This document shows, piece by piece, positions 34,389 to 43,732 of a stretch of 64,000 bases of DNA. How positions within the stretch are numbered: position 1 is the stretch's first letter; every line of letters starts with the position of its first letter. Origin of the DNA: Citricoccus zhacaiensis (GTDB taxonomy: Bacteria > Actinomycetota > Actinomycetes > Actinomycetales > Micrococcaceae); contig NZ_BMLQ01000010.1 of assembly GCF_014645315.1 (NCBI RefSeq), forward strand, positions 52,878 to 116,877, given 5' to 3'. The notes under the pieces were generated by a model. The model saw only the letters and a list, made by a program, of their open reading frames with translations, did not search any database and was not told where the DNA came from. A program made the position numbers and the translations under genes.

Positions 34389-35945
34389 TCAGTGGATGTA
34401 GGAGAAGACGCCCATCATCCCGGCCTCGGCGTGGTAGGCGTTGTGGCAGTGGGTCAGCCACTGTCCCGGGTTGTCCGCCTCGAAGTCGAAGACGATGGTC
34501 TGCCGGGGTTTGACGATGACTGTGTCCTTGCGTGCACCGTTGTCGGCCAGCTGGAAGGTGTGGCCATGCAGGTGCATGGGGTGCCACATGTCGGTGTCGT
34601 TGGTCATCGTGACCCGCACACGCTCGTCCAGCCGGAGCTTGAAGGCACCGTCAAAGGGGTTGGCCGGGTCGAAGCGGCGCCCGTTGATACCCCAGTCATA
34701 GTCGGCCATCGATCCGGTGAGCCGCAGCTCATGGCTCCTGGTCGGTTCCTTTGGCTCGAGCAGGACGGATTCGTGGGCCTTCAGTCGGCTGCCATCGAGC
34801 ACGGTCCCGCCCAGGGTCTGCGGGAGCCGTCCGGAGAGAGCGGTGTTCGATCCGGCTTTGATGATGCCGTAGGAGTGGCCGGTCTTGCCCTCGGGCAGGG
34901 CCAGAACGGGCACGGCCTGGTCGCCAAGGGTGACCAGCACATCCAAGCGTTCACCCATGCCCAAGACGACGGCGTCGGCCTGACGCGGCTGGACCGGGAA
35001 CCCATCGGTGTGGGTGATGGTCAATTCCTGACCGGGGACCCCAACCCGGTAGGCGGTGTCTCCGGCGGCATTGATCAGTCGCAGACGGATACGGTCGCCG
35101 GGCTTGCCGTCGATAGTGTCGGGTTCGGCTGGGGGGCGGCCGTTGAACAGGTGCACGGGGATCCTCACGTCGCCGGCATCCCCGCCCAGGTAGTCGCTCT
35201 CAGCCCCCATGAGCATGTGCTTCATGGGCATGCCGGAGGAGCTGTCCTCGCTCATGGACCCGTGATCCATCCCCTCCATACCCTCCATGTCACCGGACAT
35301 GTCCATTCCGGCGGAGAGCTCCTCGACGACTTCCTCGGGCGTTCCGGTGATCCCGTCGAGCCAGTCGTCCAGGATCACGACCCATTCCTGGTCATAGTCG
35401 AGGGTTTCGTTGGGATCCTCGACGATCAGCGCACCGTACAGGGCGCGTTCGCGCTGGGTGTCGAAGTGGGAGTGGTACCAGTAGGTGCCCGGATGGGAGA
35501 GCCGGAATCCGTACGAGTAGGTTCCTCCGGCCGCGATGGGATCCTGGGTCACTCCCTGGACTCCGTCGGCGTCATTGCGCAGGGCCAGTCCGTGCCAGTG
35601 CACGCTCGTTCCCTCCGGAAGACCGTTGGCGACGGTGACGTCGAGCAGGTCGCCGGTCTTGGCGCGCAGCAGCGGTCCGTTGAGGCTCTTGTCGTATCCC
35701 CAAGTGGTCAGGGTCCGACCTTCGAGGGAGGTCTCGAAGGGTGCGGCGGGGAGTCGGTTGGCGACGGTGGTGCCTGAGTAGGCACGTCGTTTTTCGTATT
35801 CGGCGATCAGCGGGTCGGTGGGCAGGATGCGCCCTGACGGTCGGGCGGTGGCCAGGGGGTCGGAGCATGCGGCCAGTCCGGCCATGGCGAGGGCGCCGAC
35901 GGAGGTGCCCAGGAAGGCGCGGCGGGTGGTCAGTGGGGAGGTCAT
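34389..35945 (-). CDS. Multicopper oxidase (CueO/CopA-type), Tat lipoprotein
   Basis: 518 aa from ATG at 35945 (GGAAAGAAG upstream). Twin-arginine signal 'TTRRAFLGTSV' ending in lipobox 'LAAC'. All copper-ligand clusters are present: 'HWHG', 'YWYHSHF', 'HPMHLHGHTF' and 'HCHNAYHAEAGMMG', for type 1 and type 2/3 sites. A Met/His-rich insert near residues 210-245 ('MDMSGDMEGMEGMDHGSM', 'MPMKHMLMG') resembles the substrate Cu(I) region of CueO. It should oxidise Cu(I) to less toxic Cu(II) on the outer face. Part of the minus-strand operon starting at 37498. Confidence 0.93.
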   Translation of the reverse strand: MTSPLTTRRAFLGTSVGALAMAGLAACSDPLATARPSGRILPTDPLIAEYEKRRAYSGTTVANRLPAAPFETSLEGRTLTTWGYDKSLNGPLLRAKTGDLLDVTVANGLPEGTSVHWHGLALRNDADGVQGVTQDPIAAGGTYSYGFRLSHPGTYWYHSHFDTQRERALYGALIVEDPNETLDYDQEWVVILDDWLDGITGTPEEVVEELSAGMDMSGDMEGMEGMDHGSMSEDSSSGMPMKHMLMGAESDYLGGDAGDVRIPVHLFNGRPPAEPDTIDGKPGDRIRLRLINAAGDTAYRVGVPGQELTITHTDGFPVQPRQADAVVLGMGERLDVLVTLGDQAVPVLALPEGKTGHSYGIIKAGSNTALSGRLPQTLGGTVLDGSRLKAHESVLLEPKEPTRSHELRLTGSMADYDWGINGRRFDPANPFDGAFKLRLDERVRVTMTNDTDMWHPMHLHGHTFQLADNGARKDTVIVKPRQTIVFDFEADNPGQWLTHCHNAYHAEAGMMGVFSYIH

Positions 35946-36105
35946 CGGTTCTTCTTTCCTTCTCCCGATCACCTGCCGCAGGGAGGTACGACGGGGGACG
36001 GGTATGGCTCATCAGTTGCTGATGGGATGGTGGCCCACAGGCTGCTGCGTGCCGTCCCCAATGCAAGGGGGCGGCTGTGCTTGCCGGTGGACACGACCGG
36101 GCATC

Positions 36106-36606
36106 CTAGGTGCGGTTGATGGCCAGTTGAACCAGTGAAGGAGTCCAGGGAAGCCTGAAGTGGACAACCCAAGGCAGTGGGGGCGCGGTCAGCCCCTGCC
36201 CGGGAAATGACGTGAGCTCCCGGGGCTCTAGATCCAGGACGACGGAAGGCGTGGTTAGGGAGGAGGCGCAGGTGTCGCCCCCGGCCTCCAGTGCGCAATA
36301 CGGCAACCCGCTGCCGCCTGCGGCATTATCCCCGGGAGGCTGGGCTGTGAGCACGTCTCCGGGTGCCCAACCGGCAGGGCCGACGGTTGTCGGCCCGGGA
36401 TGCTGGGACACCGTTAAGGCGGAGGTGTCGATGCCGGCCATCACCGCGCCGGTGCCAACGCCAGCATGCATCCCGAGCAGGCCGAGGAGCAGCACGAGGA
36501 TGCCCAGAACCGGCCTGAGGGCGGTCCGACGGGACAGGTCAAGGCGGTGAAGATGTCGGCGTTCCGCCATCGGCACTGGCCTTTCCTGTTCGTCCTTGCT
36601 GGTCAT
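36106..36606 (-). CDS. Unknown single-pass membrane protein in the copper operon
   Basis: 166 aa. One membrane segment at residues ~32-58 ('PVLGILVLLLGLLGMHAGVG') and an outside domain rich in Pro, Thr and Gly with two cysteines. The layout recalls the short actinobacterial DUF6153-type proteins found near copper genes, but I cannot confirm this. It lies 38 bp after the beta-propeller gene and 160 bp before the multicopper oxidase gene, all on one strand. Confidence 0.5.
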   Translation of the reverse strand: MTSKDEQERPVPMAERRHLHRLDLSRRTALRPVLGILVLLLGLLGMHAGVGTGAVMAGIDTSALTVSQHPGPTTVGPAGWAPGDVLTAQPPGDNAAGGSGLPYCALEAGGDTCASSLTTPSVVLDLEPRELTSFPGQGLTAPPLPWVVHFRLPWTPSLVQLAINRT

Positions 36607-36643
36607 GGTCCGGTTTAGGGCCCGCGGCTTGGCGCGGCATGGG

Positions 36644-37498
36644 TCACAGCAGCGGTTCGGTGGTGTTCCCGCCGTCGGTGGTGCGTAGGACGGCCGTGCC
36701 GATGACTAGGAGTGCTTCGACCTGCCCGTCGTCAGTGATGCTGGCTCCCAGGGCGGAGGCCGTGTCGCTCAGTGGGTCACTGGAGGTCCAGGTGTCGCCG
36801 CCGTCGGAGCTGGTCAGCAACCGGCCGTCGGTACCGGCGCCAACGACTGTGGTGTCGTCGGCCCAGGCGACCAGGTGCATCAGCTGCGGGGTGTCCAGGG
36901 TGCTCCAGGTGGCACCGTTGTCTACTGACCGCAGCATCCCGGCTTCGGTGGTGGTCAGCACGGTCCCAGTTTTCGGGGAGATGGCCAAGGACGCGGGTGG
37001 GGTAGGGATCGTGAGGGTCCGCCAGTTGATTCCGTCGGCGCTGGCACGCAGTTGACCATCGAAGCCGAGGACGCCGGCCGGGCCGGCGGCCAGGGCGTGG
37101 AAGTCGGATTGGCCGCCACGGGAGAGCACCTCCCAGCTCAGGCCGCGGTCCGTGGACTCGGCCAAACCCAATGGTTCGGGCAGGTCGGTACCGGGCGCCG
37201 GGTGACCGGAGGCCAGATAGCGGCCCTCGGGCGTCACGGCGAAACCCATGAGATCCACCACCGGGCCCACCTGGACCAGATCGCGGTCCTGGAGGCGGAA
37301 CAGGCCCTCGTGGGTGGCCAGGAGCACGAGGCCGTCGTCGGGGTCGCGCACGATGGCATGAATGTGGGTGATCGCCGTACCCGGGGTCTGCGTGTTGGCG
37401 TCTTGGGGGCTTGAGGTGTTCGGCACGGTGCAGGCGGTCAGGGTGCCGACACCGATCAGGCCGAGTCCGCCGGCGAGCAGGGTTCTGCGGGTAGTCAT
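36644..37498 (-). CDS. BNR/sialidase-like beta-propeller lipoprotein (F510_1955-type)
   Basis: 284 aa from ATG at 37498 (GAAAGG upstream). Tat-like signal 'MTTRRTLLAGGLG' with lipobox 'LTAC'. The mature part has repeated Asp-box motifs of beta-propellers ('STDRGLSWEVL', 'SVDNGATWSTL', 'SSDGGDTWTSS', 'TTDGGNT') and an N-terminal 'ITHIHAIVRDP'. Proteins of this kind are frequent in copper clusters of actinobacteria and bacilli; the reaction is unknown. First gene of the minus-strand copper operon, divergent from the regulator gene at 37655. Confidence 0.8.
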   Translation of the reverse strand: MTTRRTLLAGGLGLIGVGTLTACTVPNTSSPQDANTQTPGTAITHIHAIVRDPDDGLVLLATHEGLFRLQDRDLVQVGPVVDLMGFAVTPEGRYLASGHPAPGTDLPEPLGLAESTDRGLSWEVLSRGGQSDFHALAAGPAGVLGFDGQLRASADGINWRTLTIPTPPASLAISPKTGTVLTTTEAGMLRSVDNGATWSTLDTPQLMHLVAWADDTTVVGAGTDGRLLTSSDGGDTWTSSDPLSDTASALGASITDDGQVEALLVIGTAVLRTTDGGNTTEPLL

Positions 37499-37578
37499 GG
37501 TGCCTTTCCGCCCCGATCCGATTGCGGGGCCACCTACCATTGTCCGCCGGAGGCTCAGGGGCTCCGGACGGTTTGCCT

Positions 37579-37600
37579 TGAAGGTTTGATGAAGATTCCC
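37579..37600. promoter_or_regulatory. Tandem 11-bp response-regulator-like box (copy 2)
   Basis: TGAAGGTTTGA followed directly by TGAAGATTCCC in the divergent region between the beta-propeller/multicopper oxidase operon and the two-component operon. It is 81 bp upstream of one start codon and 55 bp upstream of the other, so it could govern both and give autoregulation. Confidence 0.65.
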
Positions 37601-37654
37601 CGGTCTGGTGTCTTGGGTCGCTCTCCGGGCCGTGAGCCGGGGGAGACTGAACAC

Positions 37655-38356
37655 ATGAACTTTGGCACTGGCTCGTCCACCGGGCGGGTGTTGGTCGTCG
37701 ATGACGAAAAACCCCTGGCACGCATGGTCGCCACCTACCTGGAGCGGGCCGGCTATGAGGTCACCACCACCCACACCGGACCCGATGCGGTACAGGCTGC
37801 CCGCATGCATGATCCCGACGTGATAGTCCTGGACCTGGGCCTGCCCGGACTGGACGGGATCGAGGTGTGCCGGCGCGTGCGGGCCTTTTCCGAGTGCTAC
37901 GTGCTGATGCTCACCGCCCGGGGCAATGAACCTGACCGGCTGCAAGGGCTGGCGGTGGGCGCCGATGACTACATCACCAAACCCTTCAGTGTCCGGGAAC
38001 TGGTCGCCCGTGTGGGGGCGGTCATGCGGCGGCCCCGCACGACGGTAACCGTCCCAGAACCGGCACGGGCTTTCGGGTCGCTGGTGATCGACCTGGGCGC
38101 CCACGAAGCCCACGTGGACGGGAAGTCGGTGGGGCTGACGCGCACGGAGTTCGACCTGCTGGCGGCCCTGTCGGGACGTCCCTATCAAGTGTTCTCCCGG
38201 CGTCAGCTGATCGATATCGTCTGGGATCCGGGGTGGGTGGGTGATGAACGAATCGTGGATGTGCACATCGGCAACCTGCGCCGCAAACTCGACGATAACC
38301 CCGGGCGCTATGTCGACACGGTCCGCGGTGTTGGCTACCGGATGGCAGAACAGTGA
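37655..38356 (+). CDS. OmpR-family response regulator, probable copper/envelope regulator
   Basis: 233 aa from ATG at 37655, with GGGGGAGA upstream. Receiver with 'VVDDEKP', phosphoacceptor Asp in 'VIVLDLGLPG' and Lys in 'DDYITKPF'; winged helix with 'LTRTEFDLL' and 'YVDTVRGVGYRM'. It is divergent from the multicopper oxidase operon and followed by its kinase (4-bp overlap) and by copZ/copB. The tandem TGAAGAT box at its promoter makes it the best candidate to bind all three boxes in the window. Confidence 0.93.
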   Translation: MNFGTGSSTGRVLVVDDEKPLARMVATYLERAGYEVTTTHTGPDAVQAARMHDPDVIVLDLGLPGLDGIEVCRRVRAFSECYVLMLTARGNEPDRLQGLAVGADDYITKPFSVRELVARVGAVMRRPRTTVTVPEPARAFGSLVIDLGAHEAHVDGKSVGLTRTEFDLLAALSGRPYQVFSRRQLIDIVWDPGWVGDERIVDVHIGNLRRKLDDNPGRYVDTVRGVGYRMAEQ

Positions 38357-39486
38357 CCGGCCAGCGACGTTACCGCGGCCTGGCGGCCCGGTTCTTCCTG
38401 GCCCAGTTGCTGGTGGTGGTGGTCAGCATCCTGGCCGCGGTGGCGGTGGCCTCCCTGGCCGGCCCCCCGCTGTTCCACGAGCATTTGGAACAGGCCGGGG
38501 CCGGGCATGATGCGACCCAGATGCTGCACGTGGAGCAGGCCTACCGAGACACCAACTTCTGGACCCTGGGTGTGGCCTTGGCCACCGCCCTAGTCTGCTG
38601 CCTGGTGTTGACCTGGTATGTCGCCCGCCGGATCCAGAACCCGATCCATGCCCTGACCCAAGCCGCGACGGCCATGGCCGGCGGCAAGTACGACACCCGG
38701 GTCCCGGCCATGGGGGCAGGGACCGAGGTGGAGGACCTAGCCGCCTCGTTCAACACCATGGCCGAGCGGCTCGAACGCACCGAGAGCACCCGCCGTCGGA
38801 TGCTCTCGGACTTGGCCCACGAGATGCGCACTCCCATCTCCGTGCTCACCGTCTACCTCGAAGCCCTGCAGGATGGAGTCTCACACTGGGGCGAAGCCAC
38901 CGGCGAGCTCATGGACGAACAGCTGGCCCGCCTCACCCGGCTGGTGGAAGACATCCACGACGTCTCCCGGGCGGAGGAAGGACGGATCGAGCTCGATCGC
39001 ACCATCGAATCGGCGGGCGAGTTACTGCAGGCCGCCGCCGTAGCCCATCGGGACACCTATGCCGCCAAGGGCGTGGCCTTGATCCTGAATCCGAGCCAGG
39101 ACATCGCGACCGTGGAGGTCGACCGCCAACGCATGGGTCAGGTGTTGGGCAACCTGCTCACCAACGCCTTGCGCCACACCCCCGCAAGAGGCCAGGTCAC
39201 CCTGGATGCTCGGCAGAGTCCAGGAGGGATCACGCTCAGCGTCAGCGACACCGGCGAGGGCATCCTCCCCGAGCACCTGCCGCACATCTTCGAACGGTTC
39301 TACCGCGGGGACACCGCCCGCGACCGGGACCACGGCGGGTCCGGGGTCGGCCTGGCCATCTCCCGGGCCCTGGTCCAAGCCCATGGAGGGTCCCTGACCG
39401 CCAGCTCCGCAGGTCCGGACACCGGGGCGACGTTCACCGTCCACCTGCCTGCCCGAAGCGACAGAAACCACTCCATCGCCACTTGA
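38353..39486 (+). CDS. Sensor histidine kinase
   Basis: 377 aa from GTG at 38353. Two membrane segments (about 12-36 and 73-96) with a ~35-residue outer loop that contains His, Glu and Asp ('FHEHLEQAGAGHD'), HAMP, HisKA 'LSDLAHEMRTPISVL', and HATPase motifs 'NLLTNALRHTP', 'DTGEGI' and 'GGSGVGLAIS'. The His-containing loop could bind metal. Partner of the regulator just upstream. Confidence 0.92.
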   Translation: MTGQRRYRGLAARFFLAQLLVVVVSILAAVAVASLAGPPLFHEHLEQAGAGHDATQMLHVEQAYRDTNFWTLGVALATALVCCLVLTWYVARRIQNPIHALTQAATAMAGGKYDTRVPAMGAGTEVEDLAASFNTMAERLERTESTRRRMLSDLAHEMRTPISVLTVYLEALQDGVSHWGEATGELMDEQLARLTRLVEDIHDVSRAEEGRIELDRTIESAGELLQAAAVAHRDTYAAKGVALILNPSQDIATVEVDRQRMGQVLGNLLTNALRHTPARGQVTLDARQSPGGITLSVSDTGEGILPEHLPHIFERFYRGDTARDRDHGGSGVGLAISRALVQAHGGSLTASSAGPDTGATFTVHLPARSDRNHSIAT

Positions 39487-39489
39487 TTG

Positions 39490-39506
39490 ATACCCTCCAG
39501 GGGTAT
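39490..39506. promoter_or_regulatory. CsoR operator upstream of copZ-copB
   Basis: ATACCC-N5-GGGTAT, the G/C-rich dyad with ATAC/GTAT ends bound by CsoR. TTGATT at 39483-39488 and TATACC at 39506-39511 are plausible -35/-10 elements overlapping it. It is 54 bp upstream of the copZ start. Confidence 0.75.
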
Positions 39507-39559
39507 ATACCGGGAGGAGGGCGCAGTCCCACCGCCCACATCCGACGAAGGAGCCCACC

Positions 39560-39892
39560 ATGACCGAATCGATCCCCAGCCCCCTGCCGATGGCCACCGG
39601 CGGCTGCTCGTGCTGCACCCCGGACGCCGCCCCAACGCCGGGCTCCGCCGCCGCGGAGACGTCTTTCCCTGCCGCTTCCGGGACCTCCACCACGTATCGG
39701 GTGGAGGGGATGACCTGTGGGCACTGCGTCGGAATCACCGCCGGAGCGGTGAGTGCCCTGCACGGGGTGGACGATGTCAAGGTCGAACTGGTGGCCGGCG
39801 GCATTTCCCCCGTCACCGTGACCGGGTCCGCCTCCGCGGACGCCGTACGGGCGGCCATCGAAGAGTCCGGCTACCGCGTCCTGATGTCCTGA
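39560..39892 (+). CDS. copZ: Heavy-metal-associated (HMA) copper chaperone with extra N-terminal Cys cluster
   Basis: 110 aa. The C-terminal ~65 residues form an HMA domain with 'GMTCGHC' (CxxC near residue 52) and 'IEESGYRVL'. The N-terminal ~40 residues add a 'GGCSCCTPD' cluster (three cysteines near 16-19) and a Ser/Ala-rich linker, unlike ordinary ~70-residue CopZ. It probably delivers Cu(I) to the following P-type ATPase. It follows a CsoR operator and lies 51 bp before the ATPase gene. Confidence 0.88.
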   Translation: MTESIPSPLPMATGGCSCCTPDAAPTPGSAAAETSFPAASGTSTTYRVEGMTCGHCVGITAGAVSALHGVDDVKVELVAGGISPVTVTGSASADAVRAAIEESGYRVLMS

Positions 39893-39943
39893 TCGCTTGG
39901 CCCACTGTCTCGGACCCGTAGGGGTCAAGGGAAAGGAAATATC

Positions 39944-42130
39944 ATGAGCACCTCGCACCACCACGGCGACCATCACGCCGACCATGACCAGCACGCCGAT
40001 GAGGACACCCACGGTCAGGCCATGCCCCAGGGACACGCCCACTCCGCGGTGGATGAAGACCACGCGGTCCACGACCACGGGGAACATGCCGGACACTCGG
40101 TGGCGATGTTCAAGAACCGGTTCTGGCTCTCACTGGTCCTGTCGATCCCGGTGGTGGTCTTCAGCCACATGGTCGCCGACCTGCTCGGCTACCGGGTTCC
40201 CGAGTTCCCGGGCTCGGAGTGGATCGCCCCGGTGCTGGGCACCGTGATCTATTTCTACGGCGGCATGCCGTTCCTGAAGGGCGGGATCACGGAGCTGCGC
40301 TCCCGGCAGCCCGGGATGATGTTGCTGATCGCGATGGCCATCACGGTGGCCTTCGTGGCCTCCTGGATCACGTCTCTGGGCATCGGCGGGTTCATGCTGG
40401 ACTTCTGGTGGGAACTGGCCCTGCTGGTGGTCATCATGCTGTTGGGCCACTGGATGGAGATGCGCGCCCTGGGCGCGGCCTCTTCCGCCCTGGATGCCCT
40501 GGCCGCCCTGCTACCGGACGAGGCTGAGAAGGTCACCGAGGACGGCACTACCGTCACCGTTGCGATCGGTGATCTGGCCGTCGGGGACACAGTCCTGGTC
40601 CGCTCTGGGGCGCGGGTGCCTGCCGACGGAACCCTGACTGAGGGCACGGCCGAGTTTGACGAGTCCATGATCACTGGCGAATCCCGGTCCGTGGCCCGCA
40701 CCGTGGGCGAAACGGTGGTGGCCGGCACTGTGGCCACCGACAACACCGTGCGGGTCCGCATCGAGGCCGTCGGGACCGATACCGCCCTGGCCGGCATCCA
40801 ACGGATGGTCGCTGACGCCCAGGAATCCTCCTCCCGCGCCCAGGCGTTGGCCGACCGGGCTGCCGCGCTGCTGTTCTGGTTCGCCCTCGCCGCAGCCATC
40901 ATCACCGCCATCGTCTGGGTGGCCATCGGCCAGCCGGACGACGCCGTCACCCGCACTGTCACCGTGCTGGTGATCGCCTGCCCGCACGCCCTGGGCCTGG
41001 CGATCCCGCTGGTGATCGCGATCTCCACGGAACGGGCCGCCAAGGCTGGGGTGCTGATCAAGGACCGGTTGGCCCTGGAGCGGATGCGCACCATCGATGT
41101 GGTCCTGTTCGACAAGACCGGCACCCTGACCGAGGGCGCGCACGTGCTGACCGGAACCGCACCGGCCCCAGGCACCTCCGAGGCACATCTGCTGGCTTAC
41201 GCGGCCGCGGCCGAGGCCGACAGCGAGCACCCCGTGGCCCGAGCCATCGTGGCAGCCGCCACCGCCCATGCCGAAGCCGCCGCGCTGGGACTGCGTGGCA
41301 CTGGGTTCCAGTCGGCGACCGGCCGCGGGGTGAAAGCGACCGTGGACGGGTCCGAAGTCCTCGTGGGTGGACCCAACATGCTCCGCGAACTCGCCCTGGA
41401 CACCCCCGAGAACCTCCGCGCTGACACCCAGGCCTGGACCGAGCGAGGGGCCGGGGTGTTGCACGTCGTCCGTGACCGCGCCGTCATCGGGGCGGTGGCC
41501 GTGGAGGACCGCGTCCGCCCCGAGTCCCGGGCCGCGGTGGCCGCCCTGCACGCCCGCGGGATCAAGGTCGCCATGATCACCGGCGACGCCCGTCAGGTCG
41601 CCGAGGCCGTGGGAGCGGACCTGGGCATCGACGAGGTCTTCGCCGAAGTCCTGCCGAAGGACAAGGACTCCAAGGTCACCGAGCTGCAGTCCCGCGGATT
41701 GCGCGTGGCTATGGTCGGCGACGGCGTTAACGACGCCCCCGCCCTGGCCCGGGCCGAGGTCGGCATCGCCATCGGTGCCGGCACTGACGTGGCCATGGAA
41801 TCGGCCGGCGTCGTGCTGGCCGGCAACGACCCACGCGCCGTGCTGTCCATGATCGAACTTTCGAGAGCCAGCTACACCAAGATGATCCAGAACCTCACCT
41901 GGGCCACCGGCTACAACCTGATCGCTGTTCCTCTGGCCGCCGGCGTGCTCGCCCCGATCGGGTTCGTGCTCTCTCCGGCGGTCGGGGCGGTGCTGATGTC
42001 GCTGTCCACCATCGTGGTCGCCCTCAACGCCCAACTGCTGCGCCGGACCGATCTGGATCCGGCCCGACTGGCCCCGGCCAGCCCTTCGGATCGGGACACC
42101 ACACTCCAGCCCGCGACGGCCACCAGCTGA
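39944..42130 (+). CDS. copB: CopB-type (P1B-3) copper-translocating ATPase
   Basis: 728 aa with a His-rich N-terminus (about 20 His in 60 residues) instead of an HMA domain. The transmembrane metal motif is CPH ('VIACPHALGLAIP') rather than CPC, which marks the CopB branch. Actuator 'MITGES', phosphorylation 'DKTGTLT' and hinge 'GDGVNDAPAL' are intact. It moves Cu(I)/Cu(II), or possibly Ag, outwards. It is preceded by copZ and followed by a DUF305 gene, all on one strand. Confidence 0.93.
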   Translation: MSTSHHHGDHHADHDQHADEDTHGQAMPQGHAHSAVDEDHAVHDHGEHAGHSVAMFKNRFWLSLVLSIPVVVFSHMVADLLGYRVPEFPGSEWIAPVLGTVIYFYGGMPFLKGGITELRSRQPGMMLLIAMAITVAFVASWITSLGIGGFMLDFWWELALLVVIMLLGHWMEMRALGAASSALDALAALLPDEAEKVTEDGTTVTVAIGDLAVGDTVLVRSGARVPADGTLTEGTAEFDESMITGESRSVARTVGETVVAGTVATDNTVRVRIEAVGTDTALAGIQRMVADAQESSSRAQALADRAAALLFWFALAAAIITAIVWVAIGQPDDAVTRTVTVLVIACPHALGLAIPLVIAISTERAAKAGVLIKDRLALERMRTIDVVLFDKTGTLTEGAHVLTGTAPAPGTSEAHLLAYAAAAEADSEHPVARAIVAAATAHAEAAALGLRGTGFQSATGRGVKATVDGSEVLVGGPNMLRELALDTPENLRADTQAWTERGAGVLHVVRDRAVIGAVAVEDRVRPESRAAVAALHARGIKVAMITGDARQVAEAVGADLGIDEVFAEVLPKDKDSKVTELQSRGLRVAMVGDGVNDAPALARAEVGIAIGAGTDVAMESAGVVLAGNDPRAVLSMIELSRASYTKMIQNLTWATGYNLIAVPLAAGVLAPIGFVLSPAVGAVLMSLSTIVVALNAQLLRRTDLDPARLAPASPSDRDTTLQPATATS

Positions 42131-42175
42131 TCGCGGCCCTGGACCCTATGTCGAAACCCCAATGGAAGGAAACCC

Positions 42176-42844
42176 ATGAAACGCAACACCACCACCCTGG
42201 CCGCCCTGGCCTTGGCCTCCGCCCTGGCCTTGACCGCCTGTGGCGGCACCGGTGCCGAGGACAACGGCGCCGGCTCCGAGTCCACCCCGGCCGCCAGCTC
42301 GGCTGCTGCCACCTCCACGGCCACAGACACCGCTGCCCCGTCCGCCACGGCTACCGGCTCGGCCGAGGAGATCTCGGCCGAGCATAACGACGCGGACGTG
42401 ATGTTCGCCCAGATGATGCTCCCTCACCACGAGCAGGCCGTTGAAATGAGCGAGATGCTGCTGGCCAAGGACAACGTCCCGGCCGAAGTCGCGGACTTCG
42501 CCCAGCAGGTGATCGACGCCCAGGGACCGGAGATCGAACGCATGAATGCCATGCTCACCGCCTGGGACGCGGAACCCATGGCAGAGATGGAGGGCATGGA
42601 CCACGGCGGGATGTCCGGGATGATGTCCGAGGAGGATATGGCCGCTCTCGAGGAAGCCCAGGGCACCGAGGCGGCCCGGCTGTACCTGGAACAGATGACA
42701 GCCCACCACGAGGGCGCCGTCGACATGGCCCAGGACCAGGTCGACAACGGCCAGAACCCCCAAGCGGTGGCCCTGGCCGAGCAGGTCATCACCGCCCAAG
42801 AGGCCGAGATCGCCGAGATGGAGCAGATGCTCGGAAACCTCTGA
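42176..42844 (+). CDS. DUF305 metal-associated lipoprotein
   Basis: 222 aa from ATG at 42176 with GGAAGGAAA upstream. Lipobox 'LTAC' (Cys21), an Ala/Ser/Thr linker, then two DUF305 halves with 'MLPHHEQAVEM' and 'MTAHHEGAVDM', plus a Met/His-rich insert 'MEGMDHGGMSGMM'. DUF305 proteins have a ferritin-like helical fold and are common in copper clusters; they probably bind metal outside the membrane. Third gene of the copZ-copB operon; ends before a strong hairpin. Confidence 0.85.
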   Translation: MKRNTTTLAALALASALALTACGGTGAEDNGAGSESTPAASSAAATSTATDTAAPSATATGSAEEISAEHNDADVMFAQMMLPHHEQAVEMSEMLLAKDNVPAEVADFAQQVIDAQGPEIERMNAMLTAWDAEPMAEMEGMDHGGMSGMMSEEDMAALEEAQGTEAARLYLEQMTAHHEGAVDMAQDQVDNGQNPQAVALAEQVITAQEAEIAEMEQMLGNL

Positions 42845-42896
42845 CGGGATCCACGGCCCCCTCTTGATCGGCTCTGCCCGTTCCGCTGCCGCACCA

Positions 42897-42943
42897 AGGA
42901 CCTACACGGCCCCCTCCATCCTGGGTGGGGCCGTGTAGGTCCT
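42897..42943. terminator. Perfect 17-bp stem hairpin between convergent genes
   Basis: AGGACCTACACGGCCCC (42897-42913) pairs exactly with 42927-42943 around a 13-nt loop. It lies between convergent DUF305 genes and has no T tract on either side, so it is probably a bidirectional transcription barrier or mRNA end protector. Confidence 0.65.
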
Positions 42944-43011
42944 GGCGCATCGGTTGGACCTCCAACCGACTCGGGATCCCGACATTGCTGGGGGTGCGCC
43001 CTGGGGATCCG

Positions 43012-43617
43012 TCAGTCGGTGGGGCACTGGCGTTCGGCCGGTTCCTCGTAGTCAGGCACGGACCGTGCTTGGGCCTGCTCGGGGGTCGTGACGATCCCGT
43101 TGTCCTGGATGTCCTGGATCAGCCAGTCCATCTCGAAGATTTCCCTCCGCTGGGCCTCGCTGATTTCCACGGCCAACTGACACACCCTGACGTCCTCGAT
43201 ACCGGCCCGCTCGGACCTCGTGATGGCCAGCGAGTGGTGTGGAATCATGGCGCGCATGAAATCGCTGTCGTTGACGGTCGCCTGGCTGCGGTCCAGGACG
43301 ATGCCGCCGCCCAGAAGCACCGCGCTCACGAGCACCACAGCAATGTTCGCCTTCGCGTTCCGGTACATGTTGAGCATCCAGGCCAGCATCACCAGCCCCA
43401 TCGCCCCGCCCATGGTCAAGGCCATGAACAGCCTGCTCTCACTCCAGCGGACGTGTCCCCACTCCCAGGAACCGGCGAACATCGTCCAATACATGACCAC
43501 CATGCCGGTCAGGATCATCGCGGCGAACCGCAGGTACATCTTCAGGGAGCGGCTGGGCGCCTGATGACCCCCGCCGCGATCACCACCCTGGTCACTGCTG
43601 TGCTCTGTCTTTGACAC
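43012..43617 (-). CDS. DUF305 membrane protein
   Basis: 201 aa from GTG at 43617. Three membrane segments in the first ~115 residues ('FAAMILTGMVVMYWTMFAG', 'MALTMGGAMGLVMLAWML', 'IAVVLVSAVLLGGGIVL'), then a short DUF305 domain with 'MRAMIPHHSLAITRSE' and a conserved 'EISEAQRREIFEMDWLI'. This membrane-linked version is common beside metal and mobile-element genes. It is in opposite orientation to the DUF305 lipoprotein and 115 bp downstream of the Csp-like gene. Confidence 0.85.
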   Translation of the reverse strand: MSKTEHSSDQGGDRGGGHQAPSRSLKMYLRFAAMILTGMVVMYWTMFAGSWEWGHVRWSESRLFMALTMGGAMGLVMLAWMLNMYRNAKANIAVVLVSAVLLGGGIVLDRSQATVNDSDFMRAMIPHHSLAITRSERAGIEDVRVCQLAVEISEAQRREIFEMDWLIQDIQDNGIVTTPEQAQARSVPDYEEPAERQCPTD

Positions 43618-43732
43618 GTCGAGTTCTCCTTCTGCGGGGATGCTCTTGTACCGCCGGGCCAGTCAGGGCCAGCAGCCGTGGAACACGTGCTGCTGGCCCT
43701 GACCGGCATTCCGGCATGGGCCTGGACTGCGC

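Noticed and set aside
37499..38266. Upstream extension of the beta-propeller gene to 540 codons
   Set aside because: The extension is antisense to the response regulator; the Tat-like signal peptide and ribosome site place the start at 37498.
39434..42034. Long minus-strand frames opposite the CopB-type ATPase
   Set aside because: Rich in Gly, His, Asp and Gln, antisense to a gene with all catalytic motifs.
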